The translations under genes were made by a program, and so were the position numbers. From CAZEPT01 sp964626965 (GTDB taxonomy: Bacteria; Patescibacteriota; Minisyncoccia; Phycocordibacterales; UBA9973), in the NCBI GenBank assembly GCA_964626965.1, contig CAZVHB010000006.1, positions 5,582 through 69,581 on the forward strand: DNA of 64,000 bases, in the 5' to 3' direction. Shown here piece after piece: positions 33,900 through 42,396 of this stretch; position 1 is the stretch's first letter; every line of letters starts with the position of its first letter. The notes beneath the pieces were generated by a model. It saw nothing but the letters and a program-made list of their open reading frames with translations, was not told where the DNA came from and ran no database searches.

Positions 33900-35534
33900 C
33901 TAATACAAAACCGTCAGTACAAAAAGCCCTATAGCATACATAAAATACCATATCATCACATGACTTTCAATAAATGGTTTTTTATTAATCAACCAAAATA
34001 CAACACCAGAAGAGATAACACTGAGTATCCCACTGGAGAAAGTAAGTCCAAAAAAAAGTGGTGCAAGTAAAAATGATAATGAAACAAGTGCTCCAGTCCC
34101 AATAAATGCATATTTTCCAAGAAGTACCGGCAGTGTTTGAATCCCAGCTTTTTTATCTCCCTCTATATCTTTTAAATTTTTTATATTTTCACCCAAAAAA
34201 ATAAGAATAAAAAAACCGAACATGTATGTATATGGCAATGTTGCCAAAGAGTCACTATTTGTTCCAAATAAATACCCAGCAAAAAAAACAAGGAGTGCAT
34301 TTACACCGATAATGACAGATGAAATACCAACAACACGCTTCAAACGAAATGGGGGGCACGAATAGAGATGATAGAGCATCATGAACATAATCAAGATCAT
34401 GCACACTCCGTAACTTGAGAGAAGTCCAGCAATAAGTGCAAGAATTAAAAAGAGCCATTTTGTTTGCTTCCATGTAGTGAGTGAAATAGTAGTCGAAACA
34501 AGCGGTCGTTCACTATTTGAAATCATATCAATACCCCTATCTACTTCATCATTTTCCCAGACCGCATGAAGCCATGCAAAAATAAAAGCGAGCACAAGTA
34601 CACAGAGAGAAACGAGTGAATACACACCAATCATCTCAATTCCTGATTGAGTCAATCCTACATATAAACCAAAAAATAAGAGAAGTTGGTAGTGGATAAT
34701 ACGAGTCAGTCTCATGTTTTTGAAATAGAGAAAAAACTGCTTTCGTAAAGTAATAAGACCAACTCCTAACAAAAGAAGGATGTTTAGTATATAAAATATT
34801 TTCGAAAGGAAGAGTGAGGCAACTGTCTCAGACATATAATAGTATGGTTGAACTTCACTCAAAGAAACACTATTAAGAATAGAAACCTGACTCATATTTG
34901 TCGTATTCGGCAACTCAGTTAAAAAATATTCCTGAATACGAGAGGTGGAGACAGGTACAATATCACCCAAATGGATAAGACTAAAAATATACACGGGGAT
35001 CGTCAACATAAAAAATATAATTGTATATACTCCCAAGAATGCACACAGCACCTTCAGTGCGGATTTTGTTTTTGTATATATATAGAAAGCAGAAAACAGG
35101 CAGACAAGTGCGATTTCTAATTTTATCCCAAACCCAATAGCACGTGTTCCAGACATCCACGTGTAAAAATACTGCCAAAGCTCAGCGTAACTCCCAACAA
35201 TAAAATTATAGGGGATTGTGTGTCCATAGACCAACATATCAACAGTAGGTGGGGTAATAAGTATCCAAGACCCACAAACAACAAAAGAAGTTACTTTGTC
35301 GATATGCTGTTTTGAGAGAAGCTTTAACAAAAGTATCACCCCGATAAAAATAACAAAGTACCAGAGAGGATAGTGAAGAAATACATCCACGAAGCTTGCA
35401 AATACTGCGTGGTTCGAGTGATTGATAAAGTTTTCTATAAAGCCTCGTAAAAATACGACAGTAGAGAGGAGAAAAATGACTTGAAATAGAGAGAGTTTGA
35501 GACCCTCCATTCGTGTAAATATTTTATGTATCAT
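33900..35534 (-). CDS. UbiA-family prenyltransferase with an extra N-terminal membrane domain
   Basis: UbiA enzymes attach polyprenyl chains to acceptors within the membrane. Motif 1 is NDEVDRGID (an NDxxDxxxD form) and motif 2 is DIEGDKKAGIQTLP, both in the C-terminal half. The N-terminal 250 or so residues hold about six further membrane segments not found in standard UbiA. The ATG at 35534 is chosen over 35555 because TATACT lies exactly 6 nt upstream of it. The acceptor is unknown. It runs against the T4SS-like genes and may be unrelated to them. Confidence 0.85.
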   Translation of the reverse strand: MIHKIFTRMEGLKLSLFQVIFLLSTVVFLRGFIENFINHSNHAVFASFVDVFLHYPLWYFVIFIGVILLLKLLSKQHIDKVTSFVVCGSWILITPPTVDMLVYGHTIPYNFIVGSYAELWQYFYTWMSGTRAIGFGIKLEIALVCLFSAFYIYTKTKSALKVLCAFLGVYTIIFFMLTIPVYIFSLIHLGDIVPVSTSRIQEYFLTELPNTTNMSQVSILNSVSLSEVQPYYYMSETVASLFLSKIFYILNILLLLGVGLITLRKQFFLYFKNMRLTRIIHYQLLLFFGLYVGLTQSGIEMIGVYSLVSLCVLVLAFIFAWLHAVWENDEVDRGIDMISNSERPLVSTTISLTTWKQTKWLFLILALIAGLLSSYGVCMILIMFMMLYHLYSCPPFRLKRVVGISSVIIGVNALLVFFAGYLFGTNSDSLATLPYTYMFGFFILIFLGENIKNLKDIEGDKKAGIQTLPVLLGKYAFIGTGALVSLSFLLAPLFFGLTFSSGILSVISSGVVFWLINKKPFIESHVMIWYFMYAIGLFVLTVLY

Positions 35535-35673
35535 ACACAGAGTATAGCCCCTCAAGGAAACTAAGCAAAACTACGTATTGTGACACTCTATGTGGAAAAT
35601 AAAATTCTTAAAAAATGCTTTTATACTCAATTTATTTTTGTTTTTATTTCTAAATAGTTGTATTATTAAAGTA

Positions 35674-38600
35674 ATGAAACGGTTCGGTGCATTAGTCACA
35701 ATTTGCTTCATCGTGCTTTCTACACTCACGCCTCTTTGGGGTGTTTCTCACGTAAGAGCAGAAGATACAAACCTAGACATGAGTGACGTTTTTCCAAAAA
35801 TTGGAGAAACTGCTGGTGGTGTAAATCAAACTCTAGGTAGGACAAAAAGTGGGGATTATGTACTCTCACCGACGGGTGTTTCAATCACTGCTGGCACATC
35901 AGGGGGGAAGGTTTGGCAACCAACGTCAAAAGACATGTTATTTAACATCACTCTAACCCTACCTGGAGAGACACTTGACTCAAAATGGAAAGCTGGACCT
36001 GCTCAAGATACCAGTAAAGATGGTAAATTTGGACCTGGAGATTACTTCGGCTCTTGGGATACAATTTTCGATGACAGTGATGATGATGTCTCAGATGATG
36101 GTTCAAATGGTGTTTTCTTGGTAATACAAAAACTAAAAAATGGTAAAAAAGCTGGGGGTGATAATGATCCAAAATGGACAATAGTTACAAAAGCTAATGA
36201 ACCAAAAGATTCTGATCTTGCTACACGCTCAGTACAACTTCAATTTGCAAGTTTTCCTAATTCAGATATCGTAAGCACCAGTATTGAAAATGCAAAAAAT
36301 ATTGGTCATTTCTTGTTTAATAAAAATCCTGATCAATTCTTTGGCAAAACTCAAATTTCTTTTCAGGTGGCGGTTACTGATCTTGATCCAAGTAGTGAAT
36401 ACGTTGCTCTGGTCCACTTGAGTGAGGATGGACAATATGATGATGCAATCAGTGAACCATATAAATTTACAACCGACCTCGCAGGAGCTGTAAACAAAAA
36501 TCAAGAAGAAATTGGCGACGTGTCTACCAGTGCGACTGGATCAGAAGACACTAATAATGCAACCCCAGAAAACACAATCTACGGCCAAAAAATCGGTTGT
36601 TCTTTTGGTATTGTCGGAGAAAGTGATTGGACTGGTTGTTTCATTCAACTCTACTGGAACACACTCTACACATTCTCTGCATGGGTGCTCCGAGGAGCAG
36701 CAGGACTTATGGATACATTCATGGCAATCTCACTTTCGAGCGCCATGTACAAAAACTCATTCATCGAAACAGGCTGGACTGTAGTGCGTGACGTGTGTAA
36801 TATCTTTTTCATCTTTATACTTTTATGGACTGCATTCAAAATGGTGATCAATAGCCACCACTATAATGCACAAAAAACAATCGTCAACATCGTCATCATT
36901 GGACTCCTGATTAATTTCTCACTCTTTTTCTCTCGGGTAATTATCGACATGGGAAATATCTCCGCCAGAGTTTTCTATAACCAAATACGTATTACTGGTG
37001 GGGAAGCACAGAACAACCAAGATGCAGTTGCAGGCGCAATCAATACAAAAGACATCAAGCCAAAAGCAATCTCTGGAGCACTCGCAGATGGACTGAGCTT
37101 TGGGGCGATTAACACCGGTGGGTATGAAAAAATAAATAAAGACAAAGGCCTCAACTACGGAACAATATTCTTACTTATCACACTCAACATTATCGTCAAC
37201 TTAGTTGCAATGTGGGTATTTATCAAAGTAGCCTTTGCTTTTATGGGACGCGTACTTTCACTGTGGGTAGGTATGATCATGTCTCCATTTGCCTTTACCT
37301 CAACCATTGTAGAGGATGGTCATGGTGGTATGGAGGGCATCGGTAAAATTGGCTGGACAGCATGGCTTAAAAACATGCTCGAAGCCGCTTTCTACCCATC
37401 ACTCTACCTCTTTTTTATTTTCCTCATCATTATTCTCATTCAGAGTAATTTTGCTGGTGCAATCATTGTAGATATAAACACACTTAACTCAACCCCATTC
37501 CTCATCATGACACTGTTCAAGTTCATGTTTATTATTGGGCTCCTCATTATGTCAGCAGAATTTGCAAAGAAAATGTCTGGTACATTCGGAGGGGGACTCA
37601 CTGACTTTGTCGGCAAAGCCGCAGGATTTTTGGGAGGAGCAGCGGTTGGTGTTGCGACCGGAGGACTCGCTATGGCTGGTTCAAAAGTGCTTGGTTCACG
37701 AGCAGCAGCAACACTTGCTGGAGAAAAAGGGAATGCACTAAGATCAACAGCAACAAGTAGCCTCGAACAACTCCGAGCAAATCCCGCAAACACTGGTAAG
37801 ACTGATGCTCAACTCCTCAAGATGCAAGATAAAGCAAAAGAAAAACTCTTGTCACTCGACAAGAAAGCAAATTCTTCTTATGATTTGAGACAAACAAAAG
37901 TTTTTGGTGTAAACCCAATGCAAGGACTTTCCAATGTCACTGGTCTTAATTTTAATGCTGGTACAGCTGGAACACGACTGGGTGTAGACTCTACTGCTGG
38001 AGGATACCAAGCAAGTAAAGATAGAAAAGCTGCTAAAGATAATGAAAAAGATGAGAAATTCAAGAAACTTCTTGGAGACAAAACGGTTAATTACAATGGT
38101 GTCATGATGACACAAGACGAAGCTCAAAAGAAATCAGAAGAAATGAAGCAAGATATTGCAGATCACGAAGAAACAAAAAAGAATGATCCTGGTATAAAAA
38201 ACATCGAAGACGAACTAGAGCGTATTGAAAAAGCGATTAAAGATAATAAAGATAGTGGTGGGCCACAAAACATCACTGCTGGACTAGTAGCTCAGCGACA
38301 AGCAGAAAGACAAAACCTCGCCGATCGCAAACAAGTGCTCAATGATGCATTTAAAACTGAAATGGTTGCAAAACATGGTGCTTTGGGTGTTTCACCAACA
38401 AATTCAATTGAAAAAGTAAGTAGTGAATTAGGAAAAGAAGCAAGAAAAGCAAAAGATGGCTATCATAAAGATTACATTAGAAACAAAATTTTCGAGAGAC
38501 AACGAGAAGTTGGAGGACTTGAAGATCATCACCACAACAGCACAGCAAACTTATTTAGAAAACAGTTTTGGTCAAAAGATAATTTGGCTCGCATTACCGC

Positions 38601-38964
38601 ATCAATGGGAGCAGGTGCACTCGCAGGGGGTGTAGTAGCTGGACCACTTGGAGCAATAGTGGGTACCGTAGCTGGTGCATTTGGAGGAGGAAGACTCAGT
38701 AGTATCCAAGGACTCTTACGATCTATTGATCGAAAATTAAATACTGATATCTCTGGTGCAAGAAGCTACGGAGCAGCAACGCATGATATTGCAGCAGGAC
38801 ACGTACATGCACCACACGGACATGCTGACTACCACACACCACATGGTGCTTCAATCAACAAATTATTTGCAAGTATCGCTGGGGGAACAGGAGGTGGTAG
38901 TTCGGGAGGTGGTTCACACGGAGGAGGAGATCATGGGCATGGAGGTGGAGGAGGACATCATTAA
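35674..38964 (+). CDS. VirB6/TrbL-like polytopic membrane protein of the T4SS-like apparatus
   Basis: A signal peptide (ICFIVLSTLTPLWGVSHVRA) is followed by an exported domain (to about 310). A block of roughly six to eight membrane segments spans about 330-660 (IFFIFILLWTAFKMVI, VIIGLLINFSLFFSRVII, LFFIFLIIILI), then a long charged cytoplasmic tail with helical segments, a glycine hydrophobic patch, and a His/Gly-rich end. This arrangement fits inner-membrane channel proteins of type IV secretion. The ATG at 35674 is preferred over 35590 since it begins a clean signal peptide and TATTAT lies close upstream. Confidence 0.8.
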   Translation: MKRFGALVTICFIVLSTLTPLWGVSHVRAEDTNLDMSDVFPKIGETAGGVNQTLGRTKSGDYVLSPTGVSITAGTSGGKVWQPTSKDMLFNITLTLPGETLDSKWKAGPAQDTSKDGKFGPGDYFGSWDTIFDDSDDDVSDDGSNGVFLVIQKLKNGKKAGGDNDPKWTIVTKANEPKDSDLATRSVQLQFASFPNSDIVSTSIENAKNIGHFLFNKNPDQFFGKTQISFQVAVTDLDPSSEYVALVHLSEDGQYDDAISEPYKFTTDLAGAVNKNQEEIGDVSTSATGSEDTNNATPENTIYGQKIGCSFGIVGESDWTGCFIQLYWNTLYTFSAWVLRGAAGLMDTFMAISLSSAMYKNSFIETGWTVVRDVCNIFFIFILLWTAFKMVINSHHYNAQKTIVNIVIIGLLINFSLFFSRVIIDMGNISARVFYNQIRITGGEAQNNQDAVAGAINTKDIKPKAISGALADGLSFGAINTGGYEKINKDKGLNYGTIFLLITLNIIVNLVAMWVFIKVAFAFMGRVLSLWVGMIMSPFAFTSTIVEDGHGGMEGIGKIGWTAWLKNMLEAAFYPSLYLFFIFLIIILIQSNFAGAIIVDINTLNSTPFLIMTLFKFMFIIGLLIMSAEFAKKMSGTFGGGLTDFVGKAAGFLGGAAVGVATGGLAMAGSKVLGSRAAATLAGEKGNALRSTATSSLEQLRANPANTGKTDAQLLKMQDKAKEKLLSLDKKANSSYDLRQTKVFGVNPMQGLSNVTGLNFNAGTAGTRLGVDSTAGGYQASKDRKAAKDNEKDEKFKKLLGDKTVNYNGVMMTQDEAQKKSEEMKQDIADHEETKKNDPGIKNIEDELERIEKAIKDNKDSGGPQNITAGLVAQRQAERQNLADRKQVLNDAFKTEMVAKHGALGVSPTNSIEKVSSELGKEARKAKDGYHKDYIRNKIFERQREVGGLEDHHHNSTANLFRKQFWSKDNLARITASMGAGALAGGVVAGPLGAIVGTVAGAFGGGRLSSIQGLLRSIDRKLNTDISGARSYGAATHDIAAGHVHAPHGHADYHTPHGASINKLFASIAGGTGGGSSGGGSHGGGDHGHGGGGGHH

Positions 38965-39046
38965 GAATGATAAATTCTAAAACAAAAATAAAAATCTGTG
39001 GAAAACAAAAATATTACAAGACAACATGGTATAATAAAAATAAGGT

Positions 39047-40777
39047 ATGGATGAAATAAAAAAAACTCAAACAGCAACAGTTGCTCCTCAAACAAATGAG
39101 GTAGATCCTGTATTTGCTCAAATAGAAGGCGAACTCAAAACCCGTTTCGAGCTTCTTCCAACTGAACTTCAACAAGTAATCCTTTCATCCGATTACCAAA
39201 TGAAGTTGTTTGAAATTGCAAAAAAACACAAACTGACCTATGAAAAGCTTGGGCAGTTAGAACTTGAAACCACCATGGTTATTCTTGGTATGACTCCACC
39301 TGATGAATACAAAGCCGAGGTGGCAGAACAAATGCAGATAGCTGGTGCTGATCTCGACAATGTTGTTATGGAAATCAACGACCAAGTCTTTCAACCAATT
39401 CGAGACAAACTGATGGGCATCTATACTGAAGACGAAGTGAAAAAAGGGGAAGAGTTTGCAAAAGTAGCGACTAACCCAAATGCAGTTGTCGAAAAGACAC
39501 TGAACACCACTACTGACAGTAAACCAAACACACCTATCCAGATGGGAAATGTTCCAACTGGTGTAAAAAATACAGATGATGCACAAAAAGAAGTAGGGGT
39601 AGTCGCACCAAAGACAGTAAGTATGGATCCATACAGAGAGCTTCCGGATGCGACACTTACACCAAACACTACACCTTCTATACCAACATCAACACCTGCA
39701 CAACCGACAGCTAGTCAAACACCAGTACAGAGTGGCATCAACACAAAACTCACTGATGAATTCCTCAAAACTATTCCAACTCTCGGAAAAGATACAAAAA
39801 ATAAATCTGATATAGAAAAAGAACGTGGTGTTTTTGTACCAGAGAAAAGTGGAGCAAGTGAAGCTCTCAGAACACCAACTATTCTCGCAACAGCAAAAAA
39901 GACATTGACACAATCTCAAACACTTCAAAATATTGCAGACCTCAAGAGCACACTCAGTGCATCACTTAACCCGACACCTGTTGAAGAAATTCCTGCACCA
40001 CCAACACCTGTTATTGAACCAACACCACAACCTATTACACCAATAGTAGAAAAACCTATCGTCGCAAAAGAAATACAGAGTAGTACAGTCGCGAACATGG
40101 TAAGTCCTGTAAAAACAACGTTTGCACCACTTCCAAGTGTTGTGACAAAAATACCTGCAGTAGAGACAACACCGACTGAGGTAAAAGCGACACCAAAATT
40201 TTCTCAAGAAGAAACAGGGGAGCTTGTACGAAACATCAAATTACAGATAGATGAAAACAGAAACACCGAAGCAAGTCCGGTTGCTACTGAAACACTCCAA
40301 AAAATAGATGATCTGATTGATTTCAAAAAAGCAGGCACTTTTATGAATAATAAAGAAGGTGCTGTGGCACATGTTGGAGAAAACTTCACCGGTACCACAT
40401 TTCAAAAACCAGTTGCACCGGTAGTTCCTACACCAGAAGTAATCCCAAAGATGGCACCAGTTTCAGCGACACCAGAGCGAGGTCATATATTTGATAAAGA
40501 TATCAACAACCTTAATGCACCAGTCAGAAAAACAGGATTTTTTAGTAAGATGAAAAACTTCTTTAGTGGTAAAGAAAAAATTATCTCAACAGAAACAACT
40601 ACCAGCGCTCCAGTAGATACATCAGTGCATCAATTCACAGGCATGCCAAGCAACTTGCGACCAGAAAGTACGCAACAAGCACCAACACCCGTACAGGCTC
40701 CTACGGTAGAACACTCAGCAATACCCGGAGTAGATGATGTAAAGATTTTTGATGAAGTAACAGTGGTGAAAAAATAG
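39047..40777 (+). CDS. Hypothetical protein with N-terminal helical domain and Pro/Thr-rich linker
   Basis: The first 120 residues form a compact helical domain (LLPTELQQVILSSDYQMKLF, then YEKLGQLELETTMVILGM). From memory, similar domains recur in CPR secretion clusters, but I know no assigned function. The remaining 450 residues are mostly proline-, threonine- and valine-rich linker with two short helical islands. There is no signal peptide, so it is probably cytoplasmic. TATAAT lies 11 nt before the ATG. It sits between the VirB6-like and PrgI genes, suggesting a role in the apparatus. Confidence 0.7.
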   Translation: MDEIKKTQTATVAPQTNEVDPVFAQIEGELKTRFELLPTELQQVILSSDYQMKLFEIAKKHKLTYEKLGQLELETTMVILGMTPPDEYKAEVAEQMQIAGADLDNVVMEINDQVFQPIRDKLMGIYTEDEVKKGEEFAKVATNPNAVVEKTLNTTTDSKPNTPIQMGNVPTGVKNTDDAQKEVGVVAPKTVSMDPYRELPDATLTPNTTPSIPTSTPAQPTASQTPVQSGINTKLTDEFLKTIPTLGKDTKNKSDIEKERGVFVPEKSGASEALRTPTILATAKKTLTQSQTLQNIADLKSTLSASLNPTPVEEIPAPPTPVIEPTPQPITPIVEKPIVAKEIQSSTVANMVSPVKTTFAPLPSVVTKIPAVETTPTEVKATPKFSQEETGELVRNIKLQIDENRNTEASPVATETLQKIDDLIDFKKAGTFMNNKEGAVAHVGENFTGTTFQKPVAPVVPTPEVIPKMAPVSATPERGHIFDKDINNLNAPVRKTGFFSKMKNFFSGKEKIISTETTTSAPVDTSVHQFTGMPSNLRPESTQQAPTPVQAPTVEHSAIPGVDDVKIFDEVTVVKK

Positions 40778-40864
40778 AAGAAAGTATAAATTCTAAATGC
40801 TAAAAAATACGCAAAGCTTTATCATTTGGCATTTGTCATTTAGAATTTGTATTATTCCTTTGTT

Positions 40865-40894
40865 ATTTAGCATTTATAATTTATAATTTAGTGT
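40865..40894 (+). promoter_or_regulatory. Repeat-derived promoter of prgI
   Basis: TTTAGCATTTATAATTTATAATTTAGTGT directly precedes the ATG, with TATAAT 7 nt before it. The full 117-bp gap is built of related AT-rich units, including TTTATCATTTGGCATTTG and its complement-like partner AATGCTAAA. Confidence 0.65.
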
Positions 40895-41311
40895 ATGTAC
40901 TTCCAAGTTCCACAATTTATTGATATTGAGGATAAGCTCCTTGGACCACTGACGTTTAAACAGTTTATTTATTTACTCGGAGGTGGAGGTGCTGCATTCG
41001 TACTTTTTAAACTCCTCCCAAATCTTATTGCATTCCTCATAGCAGCACCAGTTGTCGGTTTTGCACTCGCACTCGCATTTTACAAAATAAATGACCGGCC
41101 ATTTATTATGATTGTTGAATCTTGGGTCGCATACAAAATGGGAGCAAAACTCTACACATGGAAAAGACGAGAGTATGTTGAAGAAAAAAAGAAAGAACAA
41201 ACAACTGGAGATGTTGAAATGAATTACGTCCCAAAAGTATCACAATCAAAATTAAAAGATATGAGTTGGAGTCTCGATATTCTTGATATCGCTAATAAAA
41301 ATAAACAATAA
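40895..41311 (+). CDS. PrgI-family protein (VirB3-like)
   Basis: PrgI proteins are small inner-membrane components of Gram-positive-type and CPR type IV secretion systems and sit where VirB3 does. The 138-aa protein has the family opening (YFQVPQFIDIEDKLLGPLT), two adjacent membrane segments (about 25-65), the conserved YKINDRPF and a basic TWKRRE segment. One base separates its TAA from the following TraC-N gene (TAATATG junction), indicating translational coupling. Confidence 0.9.
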   Translation: MYFQVPQFIDIEDKLLGPLTFKQFIYLLGGGGAAFVLFKLLPNLIAFLIAAPVVGFALALAFYKINDRPFIMIVESWVAYKMGAKLYTWKRREYVEEKKKEQTTGDVEMNYVPKVSQSKLKDMSWSLDILDIANKNKQ

Positions 41312-41312
41312 T

Positions 41313-41945
41313 ATGGCAGTCAAATCACAAGCGGCACAAGACTTTGTGCCAATCAAAGAAGTACGAGATGGTATCATCACACTAAAAGACGGAAGCATGT
41401 GTGCGCTTATTTTAGCGTCATCTATCAACCTCTCACTCAAATCCCAAGATGAACAACAGGGGATTATCCTTGGTTTTCAAACATTTTTAAACTCACTGGA
41501 CTTTACGCTTCAAATTGTGGCTCAGTCCCGCAGACTTGATATAAAACCATACCTCATCATGCTCGAAGAACGTATGAAGGAACAAGTGGAACCACTGTTG
41601 AAAGTTCAAACAAAAGAGTATATAGAATTTATCAGGCAGTTTACCGAAGAGGTTGCAATCATGAAAAAGAGTTTCGTTCTAGTAATTCCGTACGGAGAAA
41701 CAAGCCTTGCAACAGGAGAAGATATGATCAAAAGTGTCTTTGGTAAAAAAGATGACGTCAAAAGAACAGCAGAAATGGACTTTGAAGAACAACGCTCTCA
41801 ACTCGATCAACGAATCAGTGTCGTGACACAAGGTCTCGGACGCATCGGCATACGAACCGTCCAGCTCGGTACAGAAGAAGTGGTAGAATTGTTCTACAAA
41901 ATCTTCAACCCCGGCGACAGCACACAAGCAGTCCGAATAGAGTAG
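41313..41945 (+). CDS. Detached N-terminal domain of VirB4/TraC
   Basis: The 210-aa protein resembles the N-terminal region of VirB4/TraC ATPases (DGIITLKDGSMCALILASSI, then EYIEFIRQFTEE), which contacts PrgI/VirB3, but has no Walker motif. The ATPase part is encoded separately at 42397. The ATG at 41313 is chosen over 41283 because it follows the PrgI stop by one base and gives the typical MAVKSQ opening. The stop codon lies in the perfect hairpin at 41932-41958. Confidence 0.82.
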   Translation: MAVKSQAAQDFVPIKEVRDGIITLKDGSMCALILASSINLSLKSQDEQQGIILGFQTFLNSLDFTLQIVAQSRRLDIKPYLIMLEERMKEQVEPLLKVQTKEYIEFIRQFTEEVAIMKKSFVLVIPYGETSLATGEDMIKSVFGKKDDVKRTAEMDFEEQRSQLDQRISVVTQGLGRIGIRTVQLGTEEVVELFYKIFNPGDSTQAVRIE

Positions 41946-41958
41946 AACTCTATTCGGA
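41932..41958 (+). terminator. Hairpin over the stop codon of the TraC-N gene
   Basis: A perfect 12-bp stem (41932-41943 with 41947-41958) with a 3-nt loop; the TAG at 41943-41945 spans stem and loop. No T-run follows, so it may be a processing or RNA-stability element, not a full terminator. Confidence 0.5.
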
Positions 41959-41959
41959 A

Positions 41960-41994
41960 AATTATAAATGCCAAATGATAAATGCTAAAAATTC
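41960..41994. repeat. AT-rich dispersed repeat, left of the four-helix-bundle gene
   Basis: ATTATAAATGCCAAATGATA and the following AATGCTAAA are, in inverse orientation, the same units found to the right of the gene at 42361-42390. The two flank the gene as inverted copies. Confidence 0.6.
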
Positions 41995-42351
41995 ATGAAT
42001 TCGACTCTTGAAAAACCATACAACATACAAGAGCGAACATTTTTATTTGCTAAAAAATCACTTGAGGTATGTTCATTTTTTAAAAAGTCTGGGGTACCTG
42101 AGGCCCTCTGTATCCAATTCATCAAATCAGCAACGAGTGTTGGTGCAAATTGCCGAGAAGCATATCACGCAGAAACAAAGAAGGATTTCGTACACAAACT
42201 TGCAATAGCAAAGAAGGAAATAGGGGAATGTTTATACTGGGTAGCCCTTTTGAAAGAAAACTCATCGAATGAAAAAGTAGTGGCACTTGAAAAAGAGGGT
42301 GAAGAAATACTTAAAATACTCTCAAAAATTATTCTAAATACTCGAATTTAG
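41995..42351 (+). CDS. Four-helix-bundle protein (S23/IVP family)
   Basis: The 118-aa protein has the pattern of the four-helix-bundle family first described from intervening sequences of 23S rRNA: ERTFLFAKKSLEVCSFF, IQFIKSATSVGANCREAYHAE and KLAIAKKEIGECLYWVALL. Related folds include the Avd accessory protein of diversity-generating retroelements. Such genes are numerous in CPR genomes, and their function is not settled. Here it lies between the two halves of VirB4 and is bounded by inverted AT-rich repeats, which suggests insertion. The ATG follows the left repeat directly. Confidence 0.88.
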   Translation: MNSTLEKPYNIQERTFLFAKKSLEVCSFFKKSGVPEALCIQFIKSATSVGANCREAYHAETKKDFVHKLAIAKKEIGECLYWVALLKENSSNEKVVALEKEGEEILKILSKIILNTRI

Positions 42352-42360
42352 AATAAAAGC

Positions 42361-42390
42361 TTTATAATTTAGCATTTATACTTTATAATT
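42361..42390 (+). promoter_or_regulatory. Repeat-derived promoter of the virB4 ATPase gene
   Basis: TTTAGCATTTATACTTTATAAT is followed by 7 nt and the ATG. It is almost the same sequence as at pilB, prgI and yebC. Confidence 0.65.
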
Positions 42391-42396
42391 AATATT

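Noticed and set aside
41995..42351. The four-helix-bundle gene as part of an rRNA intervening sequence
   Set aside because: It lies in a protein operon far from 23S rRNA, so only the family name is shared.
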